Source: an uncultured Veillonella sp. (lineage in GTDB: Bacteria > Bacillota > Negativicutes > Veillonellales > Veillonellaceae). Taken from it: 64,000 nt of DNA. The notes under the pieces were generated by a model. The model had not been told where the DNA came from and made no database searches. It worked only from the letters and a program-made list of their open reading frames with translations. The stretch is taken from NCBI RefSeq assembly GCF_900545795.1, contig NZ_URAR01000012.1, forward strand, positions 3,145 to 67,144, in the 5' to 3' direction. This document shows, piece after piece, positions 35,733 to 44,941 of the stretch. Within the stretch, counting starts at the first letter, position 1. Each line of letters starts with the position of its first letter. The translations under genes were made by a program, and so were the position numbers.

Positions 35733-38700
35733 TCACTCCATCTCAAAATCTTGTAACGCTTCGACTTCAATTTTAATTTCTTCATTAGCTCGACCAGCTA
35801 CAACGCGTAATACTTCGCGCGCTGTATCTAAGGAGGTCAAGCAAGGTGTGCCCATTTCAACGGCCAAACGACGAAGTTGGAAGCCTTCACGCTCTGGACG
35901 CTTGCCATATGTCAAGGTGTTGAGCATAAGGTCCACTTCACCACGGCGGATTAAATCAGCACAGTTATTTTCACCTTCGTGAATTTTATTAACAATTACA
36001 CATGGAATACCATGTTCTTCAAAGTATTTACCAGTACCGCCAGTCGCTTGGATATGATAACCAAGGTCGATAAAGCCCTTCGCTAAGCGCGCTGCTTCTT
36101 CTTTATCGCGGTCTGCTACAGTCATGAGAATATGGCCCTTTTCTGGAATGCGCATATTGGCGCCATGAATGGCTTTAAATAAGGCTTCAGAATAGGAACG
36201 ACCAATCCCCATAACTTCACCAGTAGACTTCATTTCAGGTCCTAAGGCGATTTCTACAAGGCCCATTTTGGAGAAGGAGAATACTGGCGCTTTCACAGCT
36301 ACATAGTCTTTCGCTGGCACTAAACCAGTTGGTAGCCCCATGGACTTAATTGTCTCGCCTAAAGCAATGCGCGTTGCATATTCAATCATATTAATGCCCG
36401 TTACTTTACTGATAAATGGTACTGTACGGCTGGAGCGAGGATTTACTTCGATAACATTAAGCTCACCATTAGCTACGATGTACTGAATATTAACAATCCC
36501 TTTTACATTAAGGCCTTTAGCAATACGACGTGTATAATCAACAATTTGCTCTGTAATTTCATCCGATAAATGCTGCGCAGGATATACGGCAATAGAGTCA
36601 CCAGAGTGAACACCAGCACGTTCGATTTGTTCCATAATACCAGGAATGCAAACGTCTTCGCCGTCAGCAATAGCATCTACTTCCACTTCCATGCCCACCA
36701 TGTAACGGTCAATCAACACTGGATGATCTTTAGATGCCACTACAGCTTCTTTCATGTACACATCAAGTTCTTTGTCATTGTACACGATTTCCATAGCTCG
36801 ACCACCTAATACATAGGATGGACGAACGATTAATGGATAAGAAAGGCGGCTAGCTGCCTCAATCGCTTCTTCATGGCTCGTTACTAAGGCGCCTACAGGA
36901 CGAGGTATGCCGAGCTCAGCCAATAATTCGTCAAAGCGTTCGCGGTCTTCGGCCATATCAATGCTGTCTACAGAAGTACCTAGGATTTTAACCCCACGCT
37001 CTGCGAGCGGACCAGCTAAATTAATCGCTGTTTGACCACCGAATTGAGCAATAACGCCAATTGGATTTTCTTTGCGAATTACTTCCATAACATCTTCCAC
37101 AGTAAGTGGTTCAAAGTACAAGCTATCAGATGTATCAAAGTCTGTACTTACAGTTTCTGGGTTATTATTGATGATAATAGATTTCTTGCCAGCTTTGCGA
37201 AGCGCCCAAGAAGAATGTACCGAACAGTAGTCGAACTCTACACCTTGACCGATGCGGATTGGGCCAGAGCCTAGAACGATAACGCTGTTATCACCGCGTG
37301 GCACGACTTCATCTTCATAAGCATAGGCGCTGTAATAATATGGTGTATGTGCTTCAAACTCAGCTGCACAAGTATCTACATATTTGTAAGTTGGGAATAC
37401 TTTAAATTCTTCACGCTTAGCCTGTACCGCTTCACTAGTTGTGTTAGCAAAGCGCGCAATTACTTTGTCTGGCATGCTATATTTCTTAGCTAAACGAAGA
37501 TTTTCTTCTGTCACGCCATTAGCGGCTAAGTCTTTTTCTACATCCACAATATTCTTAATCTTATTGATGAAGAAGGTATCAATCTTCGTAATGAAGTGAA
37601 TTTTTTCCACACTAATGCCAGCGCGAAGAGCTTGTGCTACAACATAGATGCGTTCGTCATCTACAAGACGCAAGCGCTCAATTAATTGCTCTGGTGATTC
37701 ATGGGAAATCTTAGGCAATTCAATATGGTCTAAGCCGATTTCCAAGGAGCGAATCGCTTTTAATAAGGAACCTTCCAAAGTGCGGTCAATAGCCATAACT
37801 TCCCCAGTAGCCTTCATCTGCGTGCCAAGGGTACGGTCCGCTAAGTTGAACTTTTCAAATGGCCAACGTGGGAATTTAGTAACTACATAGTCTAAGGATG
37901 GTTCGAAGCACGCTTTAGTTTCACCAGTTACAGCATTTGTAATTTGGTCCAAGGTCATGCCCAATGCCACCTTCGCTGCCACCTTTGCAATTGGATAGCC
38001 TGTCGCTTTAGAAGCAAGTGCTGAGGAGCGAGATACGCGAGGATTTACTTCGATTACATAGTATTGATTGCTATATGGATCGAGGGCGTATTGCACATTA
38101 CAGCCGCCTTCGATTTCAAGATAGCGAATAATGTCAACTGATGCGGTGCGAAGCATTTGGTACTGAATATCGTTTAATGTTTGGCTTGGTGCCACTACGA
38201 TGGAGTCGCCAGTATGAACACCTACAGGGTCGATATTTTCCATATTACATACGATGATGCAGTTGTCTGCACTATCGCGCATTACTTCATATTCTACTTC
38301 TTTCCAGCCTGCTACAGAGCGCTCTACTAGAATTTGATGAATCGGGCTCAACTTGATGCCACGAAGGGCAATCATGTACATTTCCTCTTCATTGTGCGCA
38401 ATGCCACCGCCCGTGCCACCTAAGGTGTAAGCTGGACGAATGATAATTGGATACCCAATTCGATTAGCAAATTCAACGGCTTTTTCTACATCGCTGAAAA
38501 TATCACTTTCAGGCACTGGTTGATTGATCCGCTTCATAGCTTCTTTGAAAAGCTCACGGTCTTCCGCCTGCTTAATAGCCGCTAAAGTAGTGCCAAGAAG
38601 TTTTACCCCATACTCTTCCAATACACCGGCTTCAGATAATTCTACAGCCATGTTAAGGCCTACTTGCCCACCAAGAGAAGCTAGCAAGCCATAAGGGCGC

Positions 38701-38930
38701 TCTTTGCGAATTACTTCAGTTACAAACTCCAAGCTAATTGGCTCAATATATACGCGGTCAGCAATGTCTCGGTCTGTCATAATTGTGGCAGGATTAGAGT
38801 TTACGAGTACAACTTTATAGCCTTCTTCACGAAGGGAGCGGCAAGCCTGTGTCCCTGCATAGTCAAATTCTGCCGCCTGTCCGATAATAATCGGGCCGGA
38901 CCCGATAACGAGTATTTTCTTTTGTTCCAT
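35733..38930 (-). CDS. carB: Carbamoyl-phosphate synthase large subunit
   Basis: The 1065-residue protein makes carbamoyl phosphate from ammonia (from CarA), bicarbonate and two ATP. Two homologous ATP-grasp halves are visible (KILVIGSGPIIIGQAAEFDY at the start and VIVLGSGPIRIGQGVEFDY near 553). Each is followed by GG-TA or GGRAMEIVY-type nucleotide loops, and a C-terminal allosteric MGS-like domain starts near 935. ATG 38930 is preferred because AAGGGG lies 8 bases upstream; the earlier GTG 38936 is too close. Within the pyr operon it serves pyrimidine synthesis and probably arginine too. Confidence 0.96.
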   Translation of the reverse strand: MEQKKILVIGSGPIIIGQAAEFDYAGTQACRSLREEGYKVVLVNSNPATIMTDRDIADRVYIEPISLEFVTEVIRKERPYGLLASLGGQVGLNMAVELSEAGVLEEYGVKLLGTTLAAIKQAEDRELFKEAMKRINQPVPESDIFSDVEKAVEFANRIGYPIIIRPAYTLGGTGGGIAHNEEEMYMIALRGIKLSPIHQILVERSVAGWKEVEYEVMRDSADNCIIVCNMENIDPVGVHTGDSIVVAPSQTLNDIQYQMLRTASVDIIRYLEIEGGCNVQYALDPYSNQYYVIEVNPRVSRSSALASKATGYPIAKVAAKVALGMTLDQITNAVTGETKACFEPSLDYVVTKFPRWPFEKFNLADRTLGTQMKATGEVMAIDRTLEGSLLKAIRSLEIGLDHIELPKISHESPEQLIERLRLVDDERIYVVAQALRAGISVEKIHFITKIDTFFINKIKNIVDVEKDLAANGVTEENLRLAKKYSMPDKVIARFANTTSEAVQAKREEFKVFPTYKYVDTCAAEFEAHTPYYYSAYAYEDEVVPRGDNSVIVLGSGPIRIGQGVEFDYCSVHSSWALRKAGKKSIIINNNPETVSTDFDTSDSLYFEPLTVEDVMEVIRKENPIGVIAQFGGQTAINLAGPLAERGVKILGTSVDSIDMAEDRERFDELLAELGIPRPVGALVTSHEEAIEAASRLSYPLIVRPSYVLGGRAMEIVYNDKELDVYMKEAVVASKDHPVLIDRYMVGMEVEVDAIADGEDVCIPGIMEQIERAGVHSGDSIAVYPAQHLSDEITEQIVDYTRRIAKGLNVKGIVNIQYIVANGELNVIEVNPRSSRTVPFISKVTGINMIEYATRIALGETIKSMGLPTGLVPAKDYVAVKAPVFSFSKMGLVEIALGPEMKSTGEVMGIGRSYSEALFKAIHGANMRIPEKGHILMTVADRDKEEAARLAKGFIDLGYHIQATGGTGKYFEEHGIPCVIVNKIHEGENNCADLIRRGEVDLMLNTLTYGKRPEREGFQLRRLAVEMGTPCLTSLDTAREVLRVVAGRANEEIKIEVEALQDFEME

Positions 38931-38944
38931 TGTCACAGCCCCTT

Positions 38945-40015
38945 CTATTTATGCTTATCCATTAATGCTTCAAATTCGTCAAATAAGTAGAGATTGTCAG
39001 TTGGTCCAGGCGATGCTTCTGGATGATATTGCACTGACATAATAGGCATACTATTATGCACCATACCTTCTACAGTATCGTCATTTACACTTCGATGTGT
39101 AATTGTAACATCGGCGTTTTTCAAGCTAGTTTCATCCACTGCATAGCCGTGATTTTGTGAAGTAATATATACGCGACCAGTGCGAAGATCCTTAACTGGA
39201 TGGTTAGAACCACGATGACCAAAGCGCATTTTATAAGTACTGCCACCATAAGCAAGAGCTAATACTTGATGGCCCATGCAAATACCAAAGATTGGCTTTT
39301 TACCTAGTAATTTTTTAACTTCTTCTACAGCAAAGCCAAGGTCTTGAGGGTCCCCAGGGCCATTAGACAAGAAAATGCCATCTGGATTTACTTTTAAGAT
39401 TTCCTCTGCCTTAGTGTCGGCTGGAAAAATTGTCAAGCGACAACCGCAAGCTTCTAAGGATTTTAAAATGCTTTCTTTCACACCAAAGTCATATACTGCT
39501 ACATGGTATTTAGCTTGATTGCTACCGCGGTAGCCTTCCCATTTAGTGGTAACGCGCATAACTTGGTCAGTTGGCAAGCTTTGTGCCAGTAAAGCATCAA
39601 TGCGCTCTTGTGGCGTATTGATTGGGCAAATTACACCTTTCATAACCCCGTGATTACGAATGCGACGTGTAATAGCACGCGTATCTACATCATATAAACA
39701 AGGAATGCCATAAGCGCGAAGATATTCTTCAAAGGTGCCTTCATTTTGCCAATTGCTTGGGAAATCACAAAGTTCCCCTACAATCATGCCACGGCAATAT
39801 GGTGTTGGCGCCTGTGCAATATCGCGATATGTGCCATAGTTACCAATTAAAGGATAGGTTAATGTAATAATCTGATCGGCATAAGATGGGTCTGTTAAAA
39901 TTTCTTGATACCCTGTCATGCCTGTATTGAAAACGACTTCCCCGAGAATTGGTGCTCCGCCGAGAAGTTGACCTTCATATACGCTACCGTCTTGTAATAC
40001 TAATTTACCTTTCAC
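38945..40015 (-). CDS. carA: Carbamoyl-phosphate synthase small subunit
   Basis: The 356-residue glutaminase subunit releases ammonia from glutamine for CarB. The N-terminal domain (KLVLQDGSVYEGQLLG, FNTGMTGYQEILTDPSY) is followed by a class I amidotransferase. That domain carries the Cys nucleophile in FGICMGHQVLALA near 240 and the His/Glu pair in VQYHPEASPGP near 325. Its ATG overlaps the pyrC stop by 4 bases and carB follows after 14 bases. Confidence 0.96.
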   Translation of the reverse strand: MKGKLVLQDGSVYEGQLLGGAPILGEVVFNTGMTGYQEILTDPSYADQIITLTYPLIGNYGTYRDIAQAPTPYCRGMIVGELCDFPSNWQNEGTFEEYLRAYGIPCLYDVDTRAITRRIRNHGVMKGVICPINTPQERIDALLAQSLPTDQVMRVTTKWEGYRGSNQAKYHVAVYDFGVKESILKSLEACGCRLTIFPADTKAEEILKVNPDGIFLSNGPGDPQDLGFAVEEVKKLLGKKPIFGICMGHQVLALAYGGSTYKMRFGHRGSNHPVKDLRTGRVYITSQNHGYAVDETSLKNADVTITHRSVNDDTVEGMVHNSMPIMSVQYHPEASPGPTDNLYLFDEFEALMDKHK

Positions 40016-41301
40016 TGGGTCACAACTCCCTCTTTCATAACAACTTCGCCATTTACTACTGTTAACTTAGCCTTGCCGGTTAATGTCATACCATCAAATG
40101 GGCTTGTTTTGCCCTTGGTATAAAATTGATTGCGGTCTACAGTCCACTCTTCATCAGTGCTGAATACGGTAATGTCGGCTGCTTTACCAACTTCTAAGAT
40201 ACCTGCATCAACACCCATGATTTGAGCTGGCTTCACACTCATTAAATTAACAATCTCATCTAAGGTTAACAGACCTGTTTTATAGGTGTGCGTAATCACT
40301 GCTGCTAAGGATGTTTCAAGGCCACTGAAACCATTTGGTGCACAGCAGAATTCTACGTCTTTTTCTTCTTCTGCATGTGGTGCATGGTCGGTGATAATGG
40401 CATCAATAGTACCATCTTTAATGCCTGCTAACAAGGCTTCGCGATGATCTTCCGAACGAATTGGCGGCGCCATTTTAAACGCTGGATTGTATTCACGAAG
40501 ATATTCATCAGTAAAGGATAAATGCTGTGCAGTTACTTCACAAGTAACTTTAATGCCCTTAGCTTTGGCGCGGCGAATTTGCTCTACCGTGTCTTTACTA
40601 CTTACATGAGCAATGTGAATATGGCCACCAGTCATTTCAGCTAACATTAAATCACGAGCTACCGCCATATCTTCAGCTACAGCAGGACGACCTTTTACAC
40701 CCATTTGATAAGCTACAAAGCCTTCATGCATATGACCTTCACAAGTTAAGCTCACTTCTTCTGCATGGTCGATAACAGGTTTGTTGAACATGCTAGAGTA
40801 TTCTAAGGCGCGACGCATGAAAGCAGCGCTTTCTACATAATGGCCATCATCGGAGAAACCAACTACGCCAGCTTCTGCCATATCGCCCATTTCAGCCAAT
40901 TCTTTGCCTTCTAGGCCCTTACTTACAGCGCCGATAAATTCTACTTTTACTACACCAGTCAAGTCAGCCTGTTTTTGAAGACCGCGCACTAACGCAGCAT
41001 TATCTACTACTGGCTTTGTGTTCGCCATTGTAGCGATACGAGTAAAGCCACCAGCAGCTGCTGCTTGGGTACCACTGTGGAAGTCTTCTTTTGCTTCTTG
41101 ACCTGGCTCACGAAGATGTGTATGCATATCGATAAGGCCTGGTGTCACAATGAGACCAGTTGCATCATATACTTCAGCACCATCAGCGGAAAGATTCTGA
41201 CCAATGGCGGCAATTTTTCCGTCCACGACTAAAATATCTGCTATTTCATGTTGTTGTTTTCCTGGGTTTACAACTGTACCACCTTTAATCAGCAAGCTCA
41301 C
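40012..41301 (-). CDS. pyrC: Dihydroorotase
   Basis: The enzyme cyclises carbamoyl aspartate to dihydroorotate. GTG 41301 gives MSLLIKGGTVVNPG with GGAGG 8 bases upstream; the longer TTG reading would begin before that site. Metal ligands appear in DMHTHLREPG near 54, VIDHAEE, IAHVSS and ITDHAPH. This matches the class I (bacterial PyrC, DHOase type I) amidohydrolase of about 430 residues. It overlaps pyrB by 17 bases and carA by 4, so all three are translationally coupled. Confidence 0.95.
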   Translation of the reverse strand: MSLLIKGGTVVNPGKQQHEIADILVVDGKIAAIGQNLSADGAEVYDATGLIVTPGLIDMHTHLREPGQEAKEDFHSGTQAAAAGGFTRIATMANTKPVVDNAALVRGLQKQADLTGVVKVEFIGAVSKGLEGKELAEMGDMAEAGVVGFSDDGHYVESAAFMRRALEYSSMFNKPVIDHAEEVSLTCEGHMHEGFVAYQMGVKGRPAVAEDMAVARDLMLAEMTGGHIHIAHVSSKDTVEQIRRAKAKGIKVTCEVTAQHLSFTDEYLREYNPAFKMAPPIRSEDHREALLAGIKDGTIDAIITDHAPHAEEEKDVEFCCAPNGFSGLETSLAAVITHTYKTGLLTLDEIVNLMSVKPAQIMGVDAGILEVGKAADITVFSTDEEWTVDRNQFYTKGKTSPFDGMTLTGKAKLTVVNGEVVMKEGVVTQ

Positions 41302-42235
41302 TGCCGTCACCTCCAACAATTGTTAAGTACAATACTGCCATGCGAATGGCCACACCATTACGAACCTGCTCTTGAATCACTGATTCATCGCTATACGCTA
41401 CGTCATGAGCAATTTCTAGACCGCGGTTCATTGGACCTGGATGCAATACCATTACATCATCTTTCGCTTCTTTTAAGACATTTTTATTAATACCAAAAAT
41501 GCGCGCATATTCGCGATTTGTTGGATATAAGGCGGAGTTAATACGCTCTAATTGGATGCGAAGTACATTGACTACATCTGCATCTTTTAGCGCTTCGCGC
41601 ACATCATGATGCACTGTAACACCCAACTTTTCTAACTCTGGGTACACCAAGGTACGTGGGCCTACCAAATGCACATCGGCGCCAAGTTTAGTAAAGCCAT
41701 AAATATCAGAACGGGCTACACGGCTGTGCATGATATCGCCTGCGATAACAATTTTTAAGCCCTCTAAGCTACCTTTGCGTTCCATGATGGAGTAAATATC
41801 GAGTAAAGCCTGTGTTGGGTGCTCATGTGCACCATCACCAGCGTTGATAATAATAGGGTCCACTACTTTTGTTGCATAGAGTGGTGAGCCTTCAGCGCTA
41901 TGACGCATTACGATGGCATCAGTGCCCATGTAAGACATGGTAAGCAATGTATCGCGGAAGCTTTCACCTTTTGCCATGGAACTACCACTCTTTGAAATAT
42001 TAATGACATCAGCACCTAAGTATTTACCTGCTAATTCAAAGGAGCTTCTCGTACGAGTACTATTCTCCATGAATAAGTTGATAATGGATTTGCCCTTTAA
42101 CAGGGGATGTTTCTTATCCTCCGAAAGAACAATTTTCTTCATTTTTTTGGCTACTCGTAAAATGAGTTCGATCTCTTCTCTTGAGATATGCTCAAGACCT
42201 AGAAGATGCTTGCCCTTTAAACTTACTTGTCCCAT
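41285..42235 (-). CDS. pyrB: Aspartate carbamoyltransferase catalytic subunit
   Basis: The protein condenses carbamoyl phosphate with aspartate. ATG 42235 (MGQVSLKGKHLLGLEHI) has AGGAGG 6 bases upstream; longer readings run into the leader terminator and are rejected. It shows the carbamoyl-phosphate motif FMENSTRTRSSFE, KGESFRDT, HPTQALLD, VLRIQLER and LHPGPMNRG, all ATCase-specific. No pyrI regulatory subunit is present. First gene of the operon, directly behind the PyrR-type attenuator. Confidence 0.96.
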   Translation of the reverse strand: MGQVSLKGKHLLGLEHISREEIELILRVAKKMKKIVLSEDKKHPLLKGKSIINLFMENSTRTRSSFELAGKYLGADVINISKSGSSMAKGESFRDTLLTMSYMGTDAIVMRHSAEGSPLYATKVVDPIIINAGDGAHEHPTQALLDIYSIMERKGSLEGLKIVIAGDIMHSRVARSDIYGFTKLGADVHLVGPRTLVYPELEKLGVTVHHDVREALKDADVVNVLRIQLERINSALYPTNREYARIFGINKNVLKEAKDDVMVLHPGPMNRGLEIAHDVAYSDESVIQEQVRNGVAIRMAVLYLTIVGGDGSELAD

Positions 42236-42262
42236 TGTCAGCCTCCTAACTGATATCAAAAA

Positions 42263-42289
42263 AGACCTTTTGCCAGAGGCAAAAGGTCT
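42263..42289 (-). terminator. pyr operon leader terminator (attenuator)
   Basis: A perfect 12-bp stem (AGACCTTTTGCC) with a 3-base loop is followed on the minus strand by TTTTTT. It lies about 28 bases before the pyrB ATG and would stop transcription before the operon. Confidence 0.9.
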
Positions 42290-42346
42290 ATAGCAGACGT
42301 AGTGATATACCCATGGCCACACGGGTCCCTACTATGTTCCTTTACT

Positions 42347-42360
42347 AGCCTCACAGGACT
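42347..42360 (-). promoter_or_regulatory. PyrR-binding sequence in pyr leader
   Basis: The RNA reads AGUCCUGUGAGGCU, an exact match to the PyrR binding-loop consensus ARUCCNGNGAGGYU. It lies in the leader between promoter and terminator. UMP-bound PyrR would stabilise an anti-antiterminator and cause termination. No pyrR gene is in the window. Confidence 0.85.
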
Positions 42361-42424
42361 AACTTAAAAGGTATTCATTAAACTAACAGTCTCTCGTACT
42401 GTTTTCACTGTTTCTTACTCCTCT

Positions 42425-42453
42425 ATTTTACCTTTCGAGGCGCTCACTGTCAA
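42425..42453 (-). promoter_or_regulatory. Promoter of the pyr operon
   Basis: The minus strand has TTGACA (42453-42448), 17 bases, TAAAAT (42430-42425). Transcription would start near 42418 and give a leader of about 180 bases. Confidence 0.85.
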
Positions 42454-42528
42454 GCTAAAAGGAAGTTATCAATTTATGCTTATTATATACCTCCCACAAT
42501 AGCCAATGTAAGCAATATCCACTAACAA

Positions 42529-44613
42529 TTAGAACTTCATCTCAGCCCCTACACGCCAAATTCGTCCATACATATTGAGGTCATCTACTTTCTTGTCAAA
42601 GATATTATTCACAGCTACAAATGCAGAGAACTCCTTATTGAATTTACGTGTTACAGATGCATTGAATGTATTGAAGGAATAAAGATTATAGCCTCCACTG
42701 CGACGGCTAGTAGATGGACTATACGCATAATCATGCGTGAAGGTATTCCAAAGCATAGCGCTATAGCCTGTGTCTTGATTATCATCATATACTAACTGAA
42801 TTGTAGACACCGATTTAGGGCGATTCAACAAGCGACTACCAGTGCGCTCATTCGTAGCATCAATGTAGTTGTACGTAGCTTTTGCTGATAAACGATCAGA
42901 GAAGGTATAGCCATACGTTAATTCCACGCCACTAATCTTAGCTTTATTCACATTTACATAATCAGCATGGATTACGCCAGTTAATGGGTCTGTCCACTGA
43001 TTATAGTCAATGAGATTGCTGATTTTATTATTGTAATATGTAGCTTTCGCAAAGGATTTACCCCATTCTCCTTCTAAGGAAACATCATAGTTCACCGATT
43101 TCTCTGGCTCTAAGTTTGGGTTGCCATTTACATTGACCATAATAGGGCCTGGACTATGCCACATATTCATATAAAGCTCTGATACAGTTGGCGCCTTATA
43201 AGCACGGCCATAATTAGCTTTAAAGCGTAAATTATCCTTAATGCTGTAATTTAAGCCAATATGAGGTGATACATTGGACCCGAAGGAGTCACTATGTTCA
43301 TAACGAATTGATGGTTGTAGCATCAATTTGTCTGTTACCTGCCACGTATCTTCAATGAAGGCGGCATAGGAATTAACATCATGGGCCTCTTTATTTTTTA
43401 CCCCATCAGCACTCGCTTGGCCACCGAGGCGCGTACCAGCATAGTATACCCGGCGATATTCACCACCAAAGGTTAAGGTATGGTCATCATTGAGATACAT
43501 CGTATTTTGTGCATCTGTCACCCAGGTATAATATTTAGCTCTGTCATAGTCTGAACTTGGATATAAGCGCTCCATCATTTTCTGTGCAACAGGAGAGAAT
43601 CGGCCTAAGAAAGAAAAATCAACATTATTACTCATATCGTAATCTTTTTTGAGCTGATTATAATAGGTGCGTACCATATAGTCATTAGACTCGGTTTTAC
43701 CAGTATAAGTAAGGCTTAAGCCATAACTAGAATTATCATAATGCTCTACCTTATCCTTTTGTTGGTCATACTTCATGCCTCTTTGCAAGCCTTGTTGATC
43801 AGCTAATTCAGTGCGTAAATGTTCTTTAAAATAATTGGCATCAAAGCGCAATTTATTTTGGTTAGCATTTTCAAAGTCATATACAGCACTTACATCAAAG
43901 TTTTGACGCGTACCAAACATATAACGATTGTAATCATCCACCCCTACAGCTGTAGCTGATGGCGCCACATATTGGTGAATATTAATAGGACGCACCTTTG
44001 TAAACTGTGCCCCTGCAGTCAAGCTCCAACGACCTTGCTTGCCAGAATCATAGCGATAGTAATTATTCATTTGCCGCGTGCCTGTATTGACACCTACAGT
44101 AACACCTTCTGTAGCAGGTATCTTGGTAATAATATTAATGACCCCACCCATAGCATCAGAACCATATAAAGAGCTCGTAGCACCACGCACAATTTCAATG
44201 CGCTCTACTGTATCTAAACTCATGCGCCCTAAGGTGTATACATTGGCTGTGCTATCTGTATCTTCACCAGCTAAACGCTTGCCATCTACTAAAATTAACG
44301 TATGCTTTGTATCCATCCCTCTAAGCATAACCTGATTCCCCGTCATAGAGGACTCAGATAAATTAATATTATCTGCTAACTGTAACGCAGACACTACATC
44401 AGTAGCCCCCATTGTTTTAATGTCATCACTTGTAATTACCTCTACAGCTTGTGGAGCGGCTTTAATCGTTTCAGCTGTTTTTGAAGCCGTTACTACAATG
44501 GTCTCCGTCCGATTTACGCCATCTGATACAGTTCCTTGGCCATAAACTGGGGCCGTCATAGCCGTTAGCACCAGAGCACTTAATACAATTTCTTTAGTCT
44601 TCATTTTATACAT
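42529..44613 (-). CDS. TonB-dependent outer-membrane receptor
   Basis: From ATG 44613 (GGAGG 8 bases upstream) the protein has 694 residues. It has a signal peptide (KMKTKEIVLSALVLTAMTAPVYG), a TonB-box-like ETIVVTA near 35, a plug domain (DDIKTMGATDVVSALQ, VMLRGMDTKHTLILVDGKR, ERIEIVRGATSSLYGSDAMGGVINI) and a 22-strand-type barrel. The barrel ends in an aromatic-terminal strand WRVGAEMKF. It resembles CirA/BtuB/haem receptors; the ligand is not decidable. It is a paralogue of the next receptor, and the haem context favours haem or a siderophore. Confidence 0.88.
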   Translation of the reverse strand: MYKMKTKEIVLSALVLTAMTAPVYGQGTVSDGVNRTETIVVTASKTAETIKAAPQAVEVITSDDIKTMGATDVVSALQLADNINLSESSMTGNQVMLRGMDTKHTLILVDGKRLAGEDTDSTANVYTLGRMSLDTVERIEIVRGATSSLYGSDAMGGVINIITKIPATEGVTVGVNTGTRQMNNYYRYDSGKQGRWSLTAGAQFTKVRPINIHQYVAPSATAVGVDDYNRYMFGTRQNFDVSAVYDFENANQNKLRFDANYFKEHLRTELADQQGLQRGMKYDQQKDKVEHYDNSSYGLSLTYTGKTESNDYMVRTYYNQLKKDYDMSNNVDFSFLGRFSPVAQKMMERLYPSSDYDRAKYYTWVTDAQNTMYLNDDHTLTFGGEYRRVYYAGTRLGGQASADGVKNKEAHDVNSYAAFIEDTWQVTDKLMLQPSIRYEHSDSFGSNVSPHIGLNYSIKDNLRFKANYGRAYKAPTVSELYMNMWHSPGPIMVNVNGNPNLEPEKSVNYDVSLEGEWGKSFAKATYYNNKISNLIDYNQWTDPLTGVIHADYVNVNKAKISGVELTYGYTFSDRLSAKATYNYIDATNERTGSRLLNRPKSVSTIQLVYDDNQDTGYSAMLWNTFTHDYAYSPSTSRRSGGYNLYSFNTFNASVTRKFNKEFSAFVAVNNIFDKKVDDLNMYGRIWRVGAEMKF

Positions 44614-44646
44614 CACACAAACCTCCAACACACTATAATATAAAAA

Positions 44647-44666
44647 TTACACACAATTACACACAA
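44647..44666 (-). repeat. Tandem TTGTGTGTAA motif upstream of a TonB receptor
   Basis: Two perfect head-to-tail copies of TTGTGTGTAA (minus strand) lie 34-53 bases upstream of the receptor ATG. One further copy occurs at 47028-47037 upstream of the paralogous receptor. The 10-bp period would place both half-sites on the same helix face, as AraC-type regulators prefer. Confidence 0.5.
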
Positions 44667-44743
44667 AATTTATTTTTGATGAACTTCCTTGATTTAATAA
44701 GGCAAAAAACTCACGTTCACTTCATCTCAAGCTTATAAAAAAA

Positions 44744-44806
44744 CTCTACCTAGTAAGCATGTAACAATCCACACATTGATCGCCTGATCATACCTACTAG
44801 ATAGAG
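44744..44806 (-). terminator. Intrinsic terminator of the right TonB receptor gene
   Basis: CTCTACCTAGTA pairs with TACTAGATAGAG (one mismatch) around a 39-base loop, followed on the minus strand by TTTTTTTAT. It lies about 135 bases after the receptor stop. Confidence 0.7.
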
Positions 44807-44941
44807 GTTTTGTTCACTTCTACTTAGAAATGATATTGTTGTACTAATTTTAAAAATACTAGTATATTAAGCCAAACATTATATAAAGCTACTAATGTAT
44901 AAAACTAATAATTCTAATTAAAGATAGTAAGTAAACTCCCT

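Larger units (their letters stand above)
44614..44941. other. Region between the two TonB receptor genes
   Basis: This 328-base gap holds a tandem 10-bp motif at 44647-44666 (just upstream of the left receptor) and a terminator at 44744-44806 for the right receptor. The left receptor therefore probably has its own promoter here, although no clear -35/-10 pair was found. Confidence 0.5.
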
